Shown here: in pieces, positions 8,290 through 17,719 of the stretch | Layout of the letters: the number at the start of each line of letters is the position of its first letter | Position numbering within the stretch: position 1 is the stretch's first letter | NCBI RefSeq assembly: GCF_023100685.1 | Contig: NZ_CP090064.1 | Coordinates: 2,294,001 to 2,358,000 of the forward strand | Direction: 5' to 3' | Length of the DNA: 64,000 bases | Origin: Proteus vulgaris | GTDB lineage: Bacteria > Pseudomonadota > Gammaproteobacteria > Enterobacterales > Enterobacteriaceae | The notes under the pieces: model-generated | What the model was told of the DNA's origin: nothing | Databases searched by the model: none | The model's input: only the letters and a program-made list of their open reading frames with translations | Made by a program: the position numbers and the translations under genes

Positions 8290-8416
8290 TAAACTCTAAT
8301 TATTAAAATAAGCGACTTGCCTGAATATTTTAGTAAATATAACATGCTTATATACTTTCGTAATATCGTCTCTGGTTTTTTGTGCCAGATTATAAAAAAT
8401 TTACTGAGTCAGATAG

Positions 8417-9118
8417 ATGTCAAACACGCCCATTGAGTTAAAAGGCAGTAATTTTACCCTTTCGGTACTTCATTTAAATGATGGAACACCGAAAGTTATT
8501 CGTCAGGCAATTTCAGAAAAAATTGCACAAGCGCCTCAATTTCTGAAAAACGCGCCTGTGGTTATCAATGTCTCTGCATTAGCAGGTGACAATATTGATT
8601 TTAAAAAACTGAGGCGAATTGTAGAAGATGCTGGCTTACGTGTCGTGGGAATTAGTGGTAGTTCAGACGCTCAACAGAAAGAAGCGATAATTGCCGCACA
8701 GTTACCTATCTTAAATGAGGGTAAAATAGCTAAGCCAACAACTCAGGCAAATAACGATAAAACGAATGAAGCACCTTCAGCTGTGCGTCAAAAAACAAAA
8801 ATCATCCATACTCCTGTACGTTCAGGACAGCGCATTTATGCTCAAAATAGCGATTTAGTGGTTATTAGTAATGTGAGTGCAGGCGCTGAATTAATTGCTG
8901 ATGGTAATGTTCATGTTTACGGCATATTGCGTGGACGTGTACTGGCCGGAGCATCGGGTGATCAAGAGAGTCATATTTTTTGTACACATCTGTCTGCTGA
9001 ACTTGTTTCCATTGCTGGCCAATATTGGCTAAGCGATCAAATTCCTACAGACTTTGTTGGTAAATCAGTACAACTGAGTTTGCAAGAGAATGAATTAACA
9101 ATCGAGAACTTAATTTAG
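8417..9118 (+). CDS. minC: Septum site-determining protein MinC
   Basis: Inhibitor of FtsZ assembly that keeps division away from the cell poles. The N-terminal domain (about 1-105) is the FtsZ-antagonising half. A polar linker rich in N, K and T (about 106-130) leads to the C-terminal beta-helix domain with '[29 protein letters not shown]', which dimerises and binds MinD. Length is 233 against 231 in E. coli. First gene of minCDE, 22 bases ahead of minD. Confidence 0.97.
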   Translation: MSNTPIELKGSNFTLSVLHLNDGTPKVIRQAISEKIAQAPQFLKNAPVVINVSALAGDNIDFKKLRRIVEDAGLRVVGISGSSDAQQKEAIIAAQLPILNEGKIAKPTTQANNDKTNEAPSAVRQKTKIIHTPVRSGQRIYAQNSDLVVISNVSAGAELIADGNVHVYGILRGRVLAGASGDQESHIFCTHLSAELVSIAGQYWLSDQIPTDFVGKSVQLSLQENELTIENLI

Positions 9119-9140
9119 AGCATCGACAAGGAATCACTCC

Positions 9141-9953
9141 ATGGCACGCATTATTGTTGTTACGTCAGGTAAAGGTGGGGTTGGTAAAACAACTTCCAGC
9201 GCGGCCATTTCTACCGGCCTCGCTCAAAAAGGTCATAAGACGGTTGTTATCGACTTTGATATTGGGTTACGTAATTTAGACCTTATCATGGGTTGTGAAC
9301 GTAGAGTTGTTTATGATTTTGTTAACGTTATTCAGGGTGATGCCTCTTTGAATCAAGCATTGATTAAAGATAAGCGTACAGAAAACCTATTTATACTCCC
9401 TGCTTCACAAACAAGAGATAAAGACGCGCTCACTCGTGATGGTGTAGAACAAGTATTAGATGAACTCGATGAAATGGGTTTTGATTTTATTATTTGTGAT
9501 TCTCCTGCAGGTATTGAAAGTGGTGCATTAATGGCCCTTTATTTTGCAGATGAAGCAGTCATCACAACAAACCCAGAAGTTTCATCTGTACGTGACTCCG
9601 ACCGTATTTTAGGCATTCTTGCCTCTAAATCACGTCGTGCTGAGCGCGGTGAAGATCCAATTAAAGAACATCTGTTATTAACACGTTATAATCCAGGCCG
9701 AGTGAGCCGTGGTGATATGTTAAGCATGGAAGATGTTCTTGAAATTCTATGCATTCCACTTTTGGGTGTTATTCCCGAAGATCAATCTGTTTTACGTTCA
9801 TCTAACCAAGGTGAACCAGTTATTTTAGATAGCGAGTCTGATGCAGGTAAAGCTTATTCAGATACAGTAAATCGTTTGTTAGGTGAAGAACATCCATTCC
9901 GTTTTATTGAAGAAGAGAAAAAAGGCTTTCTGAAACGCCTTTTTGGGGGGTAA
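9141..9953 (+). CDS. minD: Septum site-determining ATPase MinD
   Basis: ParA/MinD-type membrane ATPase that recruits MinC and oscillates pole to pole under MinE. It has the deviant Walker A 'SGKGGVGKTT' with signature Lys11, the switch region 'DFDIGLRNLDLIMG' (about 38-51) and 'ICDSPAGIESGA' (about 118-129). The C-terminal amphipathic helix 'GFLKRLFGG' targets the membrane. Length is 270, as in E. coli. An AAGGA ribosome site precedes the ATG. minE starts 3 bases after the stop, so translation is probably coupled. Confidence 0.98.
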   Translation: MARIIVVTSGKGGVGKTTSSAAISTGLAQKGHKTVVIDFDIGLRNLDLIMGCERRVVYDFVNVIQGDASLNQALIKDKRTENLFILPASQTRDKDALTRDGVEQVLDELDEMGFDFIICDSPAGIESGALMALYFADEAVITTNPEVSSVRDSDRILGILASKSRRAERGEDPIKEHLLLTRYNPGRVSRGDMLSMEDVLEILCIPLLGVIPEDQSVLRSSNQGEPVILDSESDAGKAYSDTVNRLLGEEHPFRFIEEEKKGFLKRLFGG

Positions 9954-9956
9954 AAG

Positions 9957-10226
9957 ATGGCTTTACTAGATTTTTTCCTGTCGCGTAAAAAGTCGACAGC
10001 TAATATTGCCAAGGAGCGTTTGCAAATTATCGTCGCTGAACGCCGCCGTGGTGATAGCGAGCCAGCTTATTTACCTGATATGAAAAGAGATTTATTAGGT
10101 GTTATCTGTAAGTATGTGCAGATAGATCCAGAGATGCTTTCTGTTCAATTTGAACAAAAAGGTGATGATATCTCTGTATTAGAGCTAAATGTGACCTTAC
10201 CTGAAAGCGAAGAACCAACAAAGTAA
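9957..10226 (+). CDS. minE: Cell division topological specificity factor MinE
   Basis: Stimulates MinD ATPase and releases MinCD at mid-cell. The 89-residue protein has the membrane-binding N-terminus '[12 protein letters not shown]' and the anti-MinCD helix '[18 protein letters not shown]' (about 14-31). The C-terminal topological domain dimerises. It ends the minCDE operon and is followed by a long-stem terminator. Confidence 0.97.
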   Translation: MALLDFFLSRKKSTANIAKERLQIIVAERRRGDSEPAYLPDMKRDLLGVICKYVQIDPEMLSVQFEQKGDDISVLELNVTLPESEEPTK

Positions 10227-10258
10227 ATCATATTTTACGCTTTACATAAGCCATTATT

Positions 10259-10305
10259 CACAGAGCCAACCATGAACTATAATTAATTTGATTGGCTCTG
10301 TGTTT
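10259..10305 (+). terminator. minCDE terminator
   Basis: Perfect 11-base inverted repeat CACAGAGCCAA/TTGGCTCTGTG separated by 22 bases, followed by TTTAATTA. Confidence 0.65.
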
Positions 10306-10473
10306 AATTATATACAAATTGAATTCACCTGAATGCGCAAATAGCGCTATATCTCGTTGCTATTTTAATCATTGGTGATAAGTCACAGGAGCCATTTTAT
10401 TCCGCAATAACATGTTTCTCTATTTAATGCATTTGTTACTCTCACCTATTCTTATAGGCGTTTTTTTGTGCAT
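10306..10473. other. Spacer between minE and rnd, no gene seen
   Basis: AT-rich sequence. A small hairpin CCTAT-TCTT-ATAGG plus CG and seven T at 10445-10467 looks like a second plus-strand terminator. No ORF with a credible ribosome site was found. Confidence 0.5.
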
Positions 10474-10500
10474 AAAAAATAAGAGTCTCTAAAGAGACTC
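10474..10500 (-). terminator. rnd terminator
   Basis: Minus strand GAGTCTCT-TT-AGAGACTC followed by TTATTTTTT, about 95 bases after the rnd stop. Confidence 0.75.
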
Positions 10501-10595
10501 CCATTATTCTTTGCTGTTTACTTTGACTATTGCATCTATTTACTGTGCTACACATATCTGTTTCATATTAGATAGAAAATAAATGCTCAATAAAA

Positions 10596-11714
10596 TTAAG
10601 GATATTGCGCCAGAATTTCAGATACTTTCTCTTCTAGTAATGCTTTACGCCAGCGTGAAATAAGTTCCGGTTTCCCTTCTTTTATTTTCCAATGAATACT
10701 CAATAATTGGTTAATCTGTCTTCTTGATGCCAATAGCTCGGGGTTATATCGTTCCCCTTCACTAATTTCTTGAATAACCGCCTTGATAGCTTTAAATGCT
10801 TTTTTATAGTTTGGCTGTTCAATAATATTGCTAATAGATTCAGGGCAATCTTCATCTTTAATTTCTTTCGCCTTCGCAACAAAATCTAATAAGCGACGAC
10901 CATGGCAACGGATCTCTTGTCCAGAGAGTGACAATGCATCTAATTCTGCTAAAGAAGAAGGAAGATAACGAGCAACAGACCATAAATGCTCTTCTCTCAC
11001 AACGAAGTTTAATGCCATATCACGAGCTTTAGCTTGATTTAAGCGCCATTGAGCAAGCATTTGTAAACAGGCTAACTGTTGGCCTTTTAATTGCCATGCA
11101 TTGCTAATCTCACGGTAAGCAAGCTCAGGTACTACAGTTTCTTGACGGCGTTCTGCTATCATTTCACATTCATCAGTTATCGCGTCCATATAACCAGCGT
11201 CTTGTGCTTCTGCAATAAGCTTTTTAGCGAGAGGGAGTAAATAGAAAACATCACCACTGGCATATTGGCACTGTTTTTCCGTTAAAGGGCGAGCTAACCA
11301 GTCAGTGCGCGATTCACTTTTATCTAACGCGATATCTTCATATTTCTCAACTAACGTTGCAAATCCACAAGAAATCGGATAGCCCAAAAAGGCAGCAACT
11401 ACTTGAGTATCAATCATTGGTGTGGGAACACAACCAAATTGGTGGGAAAATACTTCGAGATCTTCGCTCCCTGCATGGAGATATTTCATGATGTTTGGAT
11501 CAGTTAATAATTCAACAAAGGGAGCCCAATTTATTATTGCTAGGGGATCAATAAGAGAGATCTGTTTACCATCATACATCTGGATCAAACCAAGATGTGG
11601 GTAGTAGGTACGTATGCGGACAAACTCTGTATCTAATGCGATTTGTGAAGCTTGTGATGCAGCTTTACAAGCGGTTTCTAATGCAGTGTCTGTCGTAATC
11701 AATTGATAATTCAA
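10596..11714 (-). CDS. rnd: Ribonuclease D
   Basis: 3'-5' exoribonuclease that trims tRNA and other stable RNA precursors. The DEDD exonuclease domain covers about 1-190. Motif Exo I is 'ALDTEFVR' (Asp28, Glu30), Exo II lies around 'LHAGSEDLEVF' and Exo III is 'YASGDVFYLLPL'. An HRDC-type helical domain, 'CLQMLAQWRLNQAKARDMALNFVV', follows. At 372 residues it matches E. coli (375). It sits directly downstream of fadD but behind that gene's terminator, the same neighbour order as in E. coli. Confidence 0.96.
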   Translation of the reverse strand: MNYQLITTDTALETACKAASQASQIALDTEFVRIRTYYPHLGLIQMYDGKQISLIDPLAIINWAPFVELLTDPNIMKYLHAGSEDLEVFSHQFGCVPTPMIDTQVVAAFLGYPISCGFATLVEKYEDIALDKSESRTDWLARPLTEKQCQYASGDVFYLLPLAKKLIAEAQDAGYMDAITDECEMIAERRQETVVPELAYREISNAWQLKGQQLACLQMLAQWRLNQAKARDMALNFVVREEHLWSVARYLPSSLAELDALSLSGQEIRCHGRRLLDFVAKAKEIKDEDCPESISNIIEQPNYKKAFKAIKAVIQEISEGERYNPELLASRRQINQLLSIHWKIKEGKPELISRWRKALLEEKVSEILAQYP

Positions 11715-11761
11715 AACAGGTTTCTCTTGTTTTTATGTCTAATGACTTTTTATGTAATGAC

Positions 11762-11786
11762 AAAAACGCCGGTATAAACCGGCGAA
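11762..11786 (-). terminator. fadD terminator
   Basis: Minus strand CGCCGGT-TTAT-ACCGGCG followed by TTTTTG, 28 bases after the fadD stop. Confidence 0.9.
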
Positions 11787-11812
11787 ATTGAAAAAGGTTA
11801 TTGAGTGTTGTA

Positions 11813-13501
11813 TCAAGATTCAGTTGAGGTTTTCAACTGTTTTTCTTCATTTCTTAACTCTCTGCGTAAAATTTTACCGACATTAGATTTTGGTAATTCA
11901 TCACGAAACTCAATAATTTTAGGTACTTTATAACCAGTTAAATAGCGACGACAGTGTGTTTTTACCTCATCTTCCGTCAATGTAGGGTCTTTTTTCACAA
12001 TAAAAATCTTAACTGTCTCACCTGAACTTTTACTCGGTACACCAATTGCTGCTGATTCTAATACTTTAGGGTGAGCCGTAACCACTTCTTCAACTTCATT
12101 GGGATAAACGTTGAATCCTGAGACTAAGATCATATCTTTTTTGCGGTCAATAATGCGAATAAAACCTTCGTCATCCATTGTTGCGATATCACCCGTTGCA
12201 ACCCAACCATCGTGTAAAACCTCGTCAGTGGCATCAGGGCGGTTCCAATATCCTTTCATGACCTGAGGTCCACGAACCCACATTTCACCGCCTACAGTGC
12301 GGTCAACTTCGTTACCTTCATCATCGATAAACTTAACGTCAGTTGAAGGTACAGGTAATCCAATACTACCACTGTATTTTTTCAGATTATAAGGATTACC
12401 AGTGACCAGAGGAGAACATTCTGTCAGGCCATAACCTTCTAATAAATGTTTGCCTGTTAACTCTTCCCACTCTTTGGCGACACTGCTTTGTACTGGCATG
12501 CCACCACCAACAGAAAGATTTAGTTTGGAGAAATCAAGTTGACGAAATTCAGGATTTTGCAACCAAGCGTTAAATAACGTGTTTACACCTGTAATAGCCG
12601 TGACAGGGTAACGCCCTAACTCTTTAATAGTACCTTTCACGTCACGTGGATTAGTGATCAGTAAGTTTTTGCCACCAACCTCAATAAATAGCAGACAGTT
12701 AACCGTTAAAGCAAAGACGTGATACAGCGGTAATGCCGTTACCACCAGCTCTTTACCTATATGTAATGCAGGTACATAAGCCGCTTTTGCTTGTTCAAGA
12801 TTTGCCAACATATTGCGATGCGTTAGCATGGCTCCTTTAGCAATACCTGTTGTTCCCCCTGTATATTGCAAGAAGGCTAAATCTCCTCCTGTAATTTCAG
12901 GTTTAATATATTGCATACGATAGCCAAAATGCATTGCTCTACGAAATGAAATGGCATCGGGCAAATTATATTTAGGCACTAATCGTTTGATATATTTAAC
13001 AACAAAATCGACTAATGTTGCTTTAGGTCGAGATAGCTGATCACCCATTCGGGTTAAAATAACGTGTTTAATACTGGTATTAAATACGATTTTTTCGAGT
13101 GTATGTGCAAAGTTAGAGACTATGACAATGGCACTTGCACCACTATCATTTAATTGATGTTCAAGTTCTCTTGGTGTGTAAAGTGGATTTACGTTTACGA
13201 CAACCATACCTGCACGAAGAATACCGAAAAGCGCGATAGGATACTGCAATAAATTAGGCATCATTAAGGCAACACGATCACCTTTTTTCAATCCTAAGCC
13301 ATTTTGCAGGTATGCTGCAAAAGCACGGCTACGCTCTTCAAGTTTGCGATAAGTCATGACCTCGCCCATATTGATAAAGGCGGGTTGATCTGCGTAATTT
13401 GCGACAGCGTTTTCAAGCATCTCAGCAAGGGATGCGAAACGGTCCGGGTCAATTTCAGCCGGGACATCTGCCGGATAACGTTTAAGCCAGACTTTTTCCA
13501 A
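11813..13501 (-). CDS. fadD: Long-chain fatty acid-CoA ligase FadD
   Basis: Inner-membrane-associated acyl-CoA synthetase that activates incoming long-chain fatty acids via an acyl-AMP intermediate. The ATP/AMP signature is '[16 protein letters not shown]', the fatty-acyl region includes '[16 protein letters not shown]', and the terminal lysine motif is '[14 protein letters not shown]'. It is close to E. coli FadD over its whole length. The frame opens at an ATG at 13525, but a perfect CAGGAG sits 7 bases before a TTG at 13501, which aligns with the E. coli N-terminus (KVWLNRYPADVP). TTG is therefore the start (562 aa). A FadR operator lies upstream, implying induction by fatty acids. Confidence 0.96.
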   Translation of the reverse strand: MEKVWLKRYPADVPAEIDPDRFASLAEMLENAVANYADQPAFINMGEVMTYRKLEERSRAFAAYLQNGLGLKKGDRVALMMPNLLQYPIALFGILRAGMVVVNVNPLYTPRELEHQLNDSGASAIVIVSNFAHTLEKIVFNTSIKHVILTRMGDQLSRPKATLVDFVVKYIKRLVPKYNLPDAISFRRAMHFGYRMQYIKPEITGGDLAFLQYTGGTTGIAKGAMLTHRNMLANLEQAKAAYVPALHIGKELVVTALPLYHVFALTVNCLLFIEVGGKNLLITNPRDVKGTIKELGRYPVTAITGVNTLFNAWLQNPEFRQLDFSKLNLSVGGGMPVQSSVAKEWEELTGKHLLEGYGLTECSPLVTGNPYNLKKYSGSIGLPVPSTDVKFIDDEGNEVDRTVGGEMWVRGPQVMKGYWNRPDATDEVLHDGWVATGDIATMDDEGFIRIIDRKKDMILVSGFNVYPNEVEEVVTAHPKVLESAAIGVPSKSSGETVKIFIVKKDPTLTEDEVKTHCRRYLTGYKVPKIIEFRDELPKSNVGKILRRELRNEEKQLKTSTES

Positions 13502-13563
13502 AGTAGTACTCCTGATTAATCGCACTTCTTGGGTTAATATTATGTTTCATTTTTAACAAAGTA

Positions 13564-13581
13564 TTAACTCATCCTACCAGC
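13564..13581 (-). promoter_or_regulatory. FadR operator upstream of fadD
   Basis: The minus strand reads GCTGGTAGGATGAGTTAA. As I recall, the E. coli fadD FadR site is GCTGGTATGATGAGTTAA, differing at one base. The site lies 62-80 bases before the TTG start, where it would block transcription until acyl-CoA releases FadR. Confidence 0.7.
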
Positions 13582-13640
13582 ACAAACAATTTTCTGTTGT
13601 GAAGATGCGAAGTGTGTCACTAAATATTTTATTTTTAGAT

Positions 13641-13669
13641 TAACAAAAAAGAAGGCGGTCAAAACCGCC
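13641..13669 (-). terminator. Terminator between slp and fadD, probably for slp
   Basis: Minus strand GGCGGT-TTTG-ACCGCC followed by TTCTTTTTT, about 130 bases past the slp-like stop. The interval 13670-13802 holds nothing else recognisable. Confidence 0.7.
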
Positions 13670-13802
13670 CTCTCTTTTATTTTTATTCAACTTTAATAAC
13701 GCTATTAGATAGTTACCCAATATATTATAGATATCAATTATACACCGTTTCACCCAAATGGAGATGAAATATTATATCGTCATGCGATCACAAACCCAGT
13801 TT

Positions 13803-14399
13803 TTATTCTAAAATGGGCACGACCTGACCAGTTCCATATGGATATCCACCATAACCACCATATCCATGATGATAACCCCAATATGGGCCATCACCATAAT
13901 ATCCCCATGTCATAACAGGCGCTGGCATAATCACTTGCTGTGTCAAAGTCCAACGTTTCATTCCTGTTACATCCATACGTAAAAATGGATAGCTTGCTTC
14001 TCCGACTTTCCCTGTTTCAACACCTTTAATCGTTCCAACTACCGTTACATATTGGTTTTTATAATCTGTGGGATCTAAGAAATGCATGACATTTGCATAG
14101 AGACGTCCAATAGACGGTTGTTGTAATTCAGGTGCCGCATCATATTGAGAAAGGGGCATAACGGCAATTTCTAGCTGTGTGGATGATTGAAGGTTTTTAA
14201 CATCAATCACACGTCCGCCAAAACGACCTTCTTGACCTACATAAAGTTCAGGCGCTACAAAAATACCATTTAAATCAGTGACAGGCGTTGCTGATGTTCC
14301 TTTTATTGATTCAGGTATTGAGACACATCCCGCTAGAAACAAAGCACCAGATAAAAATAGCGCTTTGCTTACCAAACGGTAGTTTAATTGTCTTTTCAT
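13803..14399 (-). CDS. yeaY: Slp-family outer-membrane lipoprotein YeaY
   Basis: Slp/YeaY family lipoprotein, probably anchored in the outer membrane; function unclear, family members respond to starvation and stress. The lipobox is 'FLAGC' with the cysteine at about residue 25. The conserved core 'APELYVGQEGRFGGRVIDV' and 'KRWTLTQQVIMP' match E. coli YeaY. The tail is a Gly/Tyr/His-rich stretch (from 'YYGDGPYWGYHHGYGG'), as in relatives. An ATG at 14411 overlaps the ribosome site GAGGTGG, so the ATG at 14399 is chosen (198 aa). Between tsaB and fadD, as in E. coli. Confidence 0.9.
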   Translation of the reverse strand: MKRQLNYRLVSKALFLSGALFLAGCVSIPESIKGTSATPVTDLNGIFVAPELYVGQEGRFGGRVIDVKNLQSSTQLEIAVMPLSQYDAAPELQQPSIGRLYANVMHFLDPTDYKNQYVTVVGTIKGVETGKVGEASYPFLRMDVTGMKRWTLTQQVIMPAPVMTWGYYGDGPYWGYHHGYGGYGGYPYGTGQVVPILE

Positions 14400-14485
14400 A
14401 AACCACCTCATTGCAAGTCATTATTGACGTCACTCTATAATACTATTATAGCTTTACTCTGTAATTTCTAATAGATACTCATAAT

Positions 14486-15187
14486 CTATTCACGACCAGG
14501 TAGTTTTTTCCACGTAACTTCGTTACGTAAATAAACAGGTTCAGCCTCTTCCACTCTTGTAGCTTTTCCTTCATGCCAAGCAGCAACGGCAAGCGGTAGC
14601 ATATCTTGTGCTGCCGGCAATGTAATATCAGTTTCAACAACGGTAAAAAGTAATCCCTCTTTTAATTCAGGATAGGCTTGCCAACCCGTACCCGCCATTG
14701 CCCAAGTACCCGTGGTTGATTGTAAGGCTTCAACAAAGTGTTCAGGTTTCATCACTGCTTCTGTTTCTTCGCCTAACCAAATCCCTTCGTCATTACGTTG
14801 ATATTGAGCACAATAAATTTCACCCATACGTGCATCTATTGCAACCAAAACCTGCTTGATCCCTGTTGTTCTGAATACACCTTCTGCCATGGTGGCAAGT
14901 GATGATATGCCAATCATGGGTAATTCAGCACCCAATGCGATACCTTGTGCAACACCGACGCCAATACGAACCCCAGTAAAACTACCTGGACCACGCCCAA
15001 AGGCAAGGACATCTAATGATTGCAATGTTAAGTTCGCTTCTTCTAAGGCGCTTTTGACCATAGGTAAAATCTTTTGTGTATGTTCACGAGGTGAGATTTC
15101 AAAACGTGAAGCAACAACGCCTTCATTCCAAACTGCAACTGAACAGGATTCTGTTGCAGTATCAATTGCTAAAATTCGCAGTGACAC
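14486..15187 (-). CDS. tsaB: tRNA threonylcarbamoyladenosine biosynthesis protein TsaB
   Basis: Scaffold subunit of the TsaBDE complex that makes t6A37 on ANN-decoding tRNAs. It is an ASKHA-fold protein with N-terminal '[16 protein letters not shown]' and '[20 protein letters not shown]' (about 63-82), matching E. coli YeaZ. The 233-residue length is normal. The start is GTG at 15187, supported by GGAG 7 bases upstream. It follows yoaA at 92 bases on the same strand and may share its transcript. Confidence 0.95.
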   Translation of the reverse strand: MSLRILAIDTATESCSVAVWNEGVVASRFEISPREHTQKILPMVKSALEEANLTLQSLDVLAFGRGPGSFTGVRIGVGVAQGIALGAELPMIGISSLATMAEGVFRTTGIKQVLVAIDARMGEIYCAQYQRNDEGIWLGEETEAVMKPEHFVEALQSTTGTWAMAGTGWQAYPELKEGLLFTVVETDITLPAAQDMLPLAVAAWHEGKATRVEEAEPVYLRNEVTWKKLPGRE

Positions 15188-15279
15188 GCCATAACTCCGG
15201 CAAATTCGATAATTAAAAGAGAAAGAATAATATCATAATAGTGTTCAGCAGAATAAACACACATTCTGTGCGATCGCTA

Positions 15280-17223
15280 TTATGAACCCGATATTTCTTG
15301 TATTTCATCATGCTGTGCGCGTTGGCTCAAAAATTCCATCGTTTTCTCAAGCGAGCGTGTGCGTGGCGATGGAGGCAAACTGCTTAAAAAAACCTCGCCA
15401 TATGCACGAGAAACTAATCTATCATCACACACTATAATTGCGCCATAATCGTGTACATCACGAATTAATCGTCCAACACCTTGTTTTAAACTAATTACAG
15501 CATCAGGAATTTGCACATCTCGGAATGCATCACCACCTCGTAATTCACAATCTTCAATACGTGCTCTTAATAAAGGATCATCAGGTGCTGTAAATGGTAA
15601 TTTATCAATAATCACGCAAGACAGCGTATCGCCACGCACATCAACACCTTCCCAAAAACTTTGAGTCGCCACTAAAAGCGCATTTCCTGATGAAACAAAT
15701 TTTTGCAGCAATTGCGTTTTACTCATTTCACCTTGCATCAATACAGGTAATGGCAAACTGGCTTTAAACTCTTCGGCAAGCCCTCGCATCATGGCATGTG
15801 AAGTACAGAGGAAAAAACAGCGGCCTTGATTCTTTAAAATGACAGGCGTTAGCATAGCGGCTAAACGTTTCGCCGTATAAGGCTGATTTAAGGGAGGCAA
15901 ATAACGTGGGACACACAATAATGTTTGATGTTGATAATCAAACGGGCTGTTTAAAATCAATGTTGTTGCGTTTTCTAAACCTAGCCTATCTGTGTAATAG
16001 GACATTTGTTCATTTACAGAGAGTGTTGCCGAGGTAAATACCCAACTACTTTTATGTGATTTAATTAATTCACGAAATTTATCTGCAACAGAAAGTGGCG
16101 TAATAGCGAGTAAGAAATGGCGACCGTAACTTTCAAACCAGTAACTATAGCCCGGGATTGTGGTATCAATCAGGCGTTTTAAGCGATTGCGGTAAACGGT
16201 GGCACGTTCAAAAGCACTATCAAGTAATTGGCTGCGCCCTAACGAGAGTTTCATTACGTCATAACTCAGTTCTAAGGCATCATCCAGTAACGTTAGAAAA
16301 CGTTTTGTTTCGCCACCTTGCAATAACTCGCGTAAATTTCCACGATAACCCGTCTCACCTAACGCTAAGCGAAAATCCATCACCATTTGCGTTAATCGAT
16401 CGGCACTTTTTTGTAACTGAACTTGGTCTCTCACTTCTGTGCGATAAGCAACGGTCATATCTCTGGCGAGATCAAAAAGCTGTCTACTGGTAAGTTGTTG
16501 ACCAAAATAGTGGCTGGCAATATCTGGTATTTGATGAGCTTCATCAAAGATCATAATTTCAGCCTCCGGAATTAGCTCACCAAAACCCGTATCTTTAACG
16601 ACAGTATCCGCCATAAATAAATGGTGATTAACTACCACGACATCCGCATCCATTGCTTTTTTACGCGCGCTTAAAACATAGCACTCTTTGTAGCGAGGAC
16701 AATCACTCCCTAAACAGTTATCGTTGGTGCTCGTAACTAAAGGCCAAACTCGGCTATCTTCTGCAACACTATGACAACGGCTAACATCACCATCTTCTGT
16801 CTGTGTTGACCATTGGCGTACATACATCACATCAGATAATACTTCTGCTTCCAGATCACCACCACTGAGCATTTGTTGATCGAGTCGCTCTAAACACAAA
16901 TAATTTGAACGTCCTTTTAATAAGGCGGTGTTGCCATCATAATTAATTGCTTCAATGATTGTCGGTAAATCCCGACTATAGAGTTGATCTTGTAAGGCTT
17001 TAGAGCCTGTTGAAATAATGGTTTTTTTACCTGAACGCAAAGCAGGTACAAGGTATGCATAGGTTTTCCCTGTTCCCGTGCCAGCTTCCGCAATAAGTAC
17101 ACCCTGCTTATCAATAATATCTGTTATTGATTTCGCCATTTGTCGTTGAGCTTCACGGGGATGAAATCCAGGAATAGTTCGGGTTAAAATCCCGTTTTCT
17201 GCAAAATCGTCTGACACAGGCAT
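15280..17223 (-). CDS. yoaA: DinG-family ATP-dependent helicase YoaA
   Basis: XPD/DinG-type 5'-3' helicase; in E. coli YoaA works with the HolC subunit in repairing stalled replication. Walker A is 'AEAGTGTGKTYAYLVPAL' (about 44-60). The Fe-S cluster cysteines lie in 'YLCLERL', 'NNCLGSDC' type spacing and 'YKECYV'. The DEAH box is 'IFDEAHQI' and motif VI is 'QGVGRLIRD'. Length is 647 against 636 in E. coli. Divergent from yoaB with a short spacer, the E. coli arrangement. Confidence 0.94.
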   Translation of the reverse strand: MPVSDDFAENGILTRTIPGFHPREAQRQMAKSITDIIDKQGVLIAEAGTGTGKTYAYLVPALRSGKKTIISTGSKALQDQLYSRDLPTIIEAINYDGNTALLKGRSNYLCLERLDQQMLSGGDLEAEVLSDVMYVRQWSTQTEDGDVSRCHSVAEDSRVWPLVTSTNDNCLGSDCPRYKECYVLSARKKAMDADVVVVNHHLFMADTVVKDTGFGELIPEAEIMIFDEAHQIPDIASHYFGQQLTSRQLFDLARDMTVAYRTEVRDQVQLQKSADRLTQMVMDFRLALGETGYRGNLRELLQGGETKRFLTLLDDALELSYDVMKLSLGRSQLLDSAFERATVYRNRLKRLIDTTIPGYSYWFESYGRHFLLAITPLSVADKFRELIKSHKSSWVFTSATLSVNEQMSYYTDRLGLENATTLILNSPFDYQHQTLLCVPRYLPPLNQPYTAKRLAAMLTPVILKNQGRCFFLCTSHAMMRGLAEEFKASLPLPVLMQGEMSKTQLLQKFVSSGNALLVATQSFWEGVDVRGDTLSCVIIDKLPFTAPDDPLLRARIEDCELRGGDAFRDVQIPDAVISLKQGVGRLIRDVHDYGAIIVCDDRLVSRAYGEVFLSSLPPSPRTRSLEKTMEFLSQRAQHDEIQEISGS

Positions 17224-17306
17224 ACTCTTTTTATAAAATAAGACGTAAATTATGCCAGTGGATAATCAAAAGTACCACCTATGCCGTTAATACAAAGGAG
17301 AACTCA

Positions 17307-17651
17307 ATGACAATTAAACGTATCGACCCTGAAGATCGCTGGTCTGAAGCGGTTATTCATAATGACACTATTTATTACACCGCTGTACCAGAAAATTTAT
17401 CGGGCGATATTATTGAACAGACAGCAGATACATTAGCGGCAATCGATGTCTTATTACAACGTGTAGGTTCTGATAAAACCCAAATTCTTGATGCGACAAT
17501 CTTTTTAGCTGATAAAGCCGATTTTGAAGGGATGAATAAAGCATGGGATGCTTGGGTTGCTAAAGGTAGTGCACCTGTACGTTGTACAGTGCAAGCACAA
17601 TTAATGCATCCTGAGTATAAAGTCGAAATTAAAATTATTGCGGCAATGTAA
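17307..17651 (+). CDS. yoaB: RidA-family protein YoaB
   Basis: YjgF/YER057c/UK114 (RidA) family protein, 114 residues. Relatives deaminate reactive enamine/imine intermediates from PLP enzymes, and other branches have unknown roles. The conserved C-terminal 'APVRCTVQAQLMHPEYKVEIKIIA' carries the family arginine ('PVRC') and the final strand. AAGGAG lies 7 bases before the ATG. Divergent from yoaA and followed by a strong terminator. Confidence 0.9.
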   Translation: MTIKRIDPEDRWSEAVIHNDTIYYTAVPENLSGDIIEQTADTLAAIDVLLQRVGSDKTQILDATIFLADKADFEGMNKAWDAWVAKGSAPVRCTVQAQLMHPEYKVEIKIIAAM

Positions 17652-17661
17652 ATATATTTAT

Positions 17662-17693
17662 AATAAGCACCTACTTTTATAGGTGCTTATTTT
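17662..17693 (+). terminator. Bidirectional terminator between yoaB and the LprI-domain gene
   Basis: Stem AAGCACCTA/TAGGTGCTT, extended by A/T pairs, lies between convergent genes. Confidence 0.85.
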
Positions 17694-17719
17694 CTTTGAT
17701 TTAACCTATTTTTATAATG

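Noticed and set aside
14856..15194. 112-codon plus-strand ORF overlapping tsaB
   Set aside because: Antisense to a conserved gene, with no ribosome site or family resemblance.
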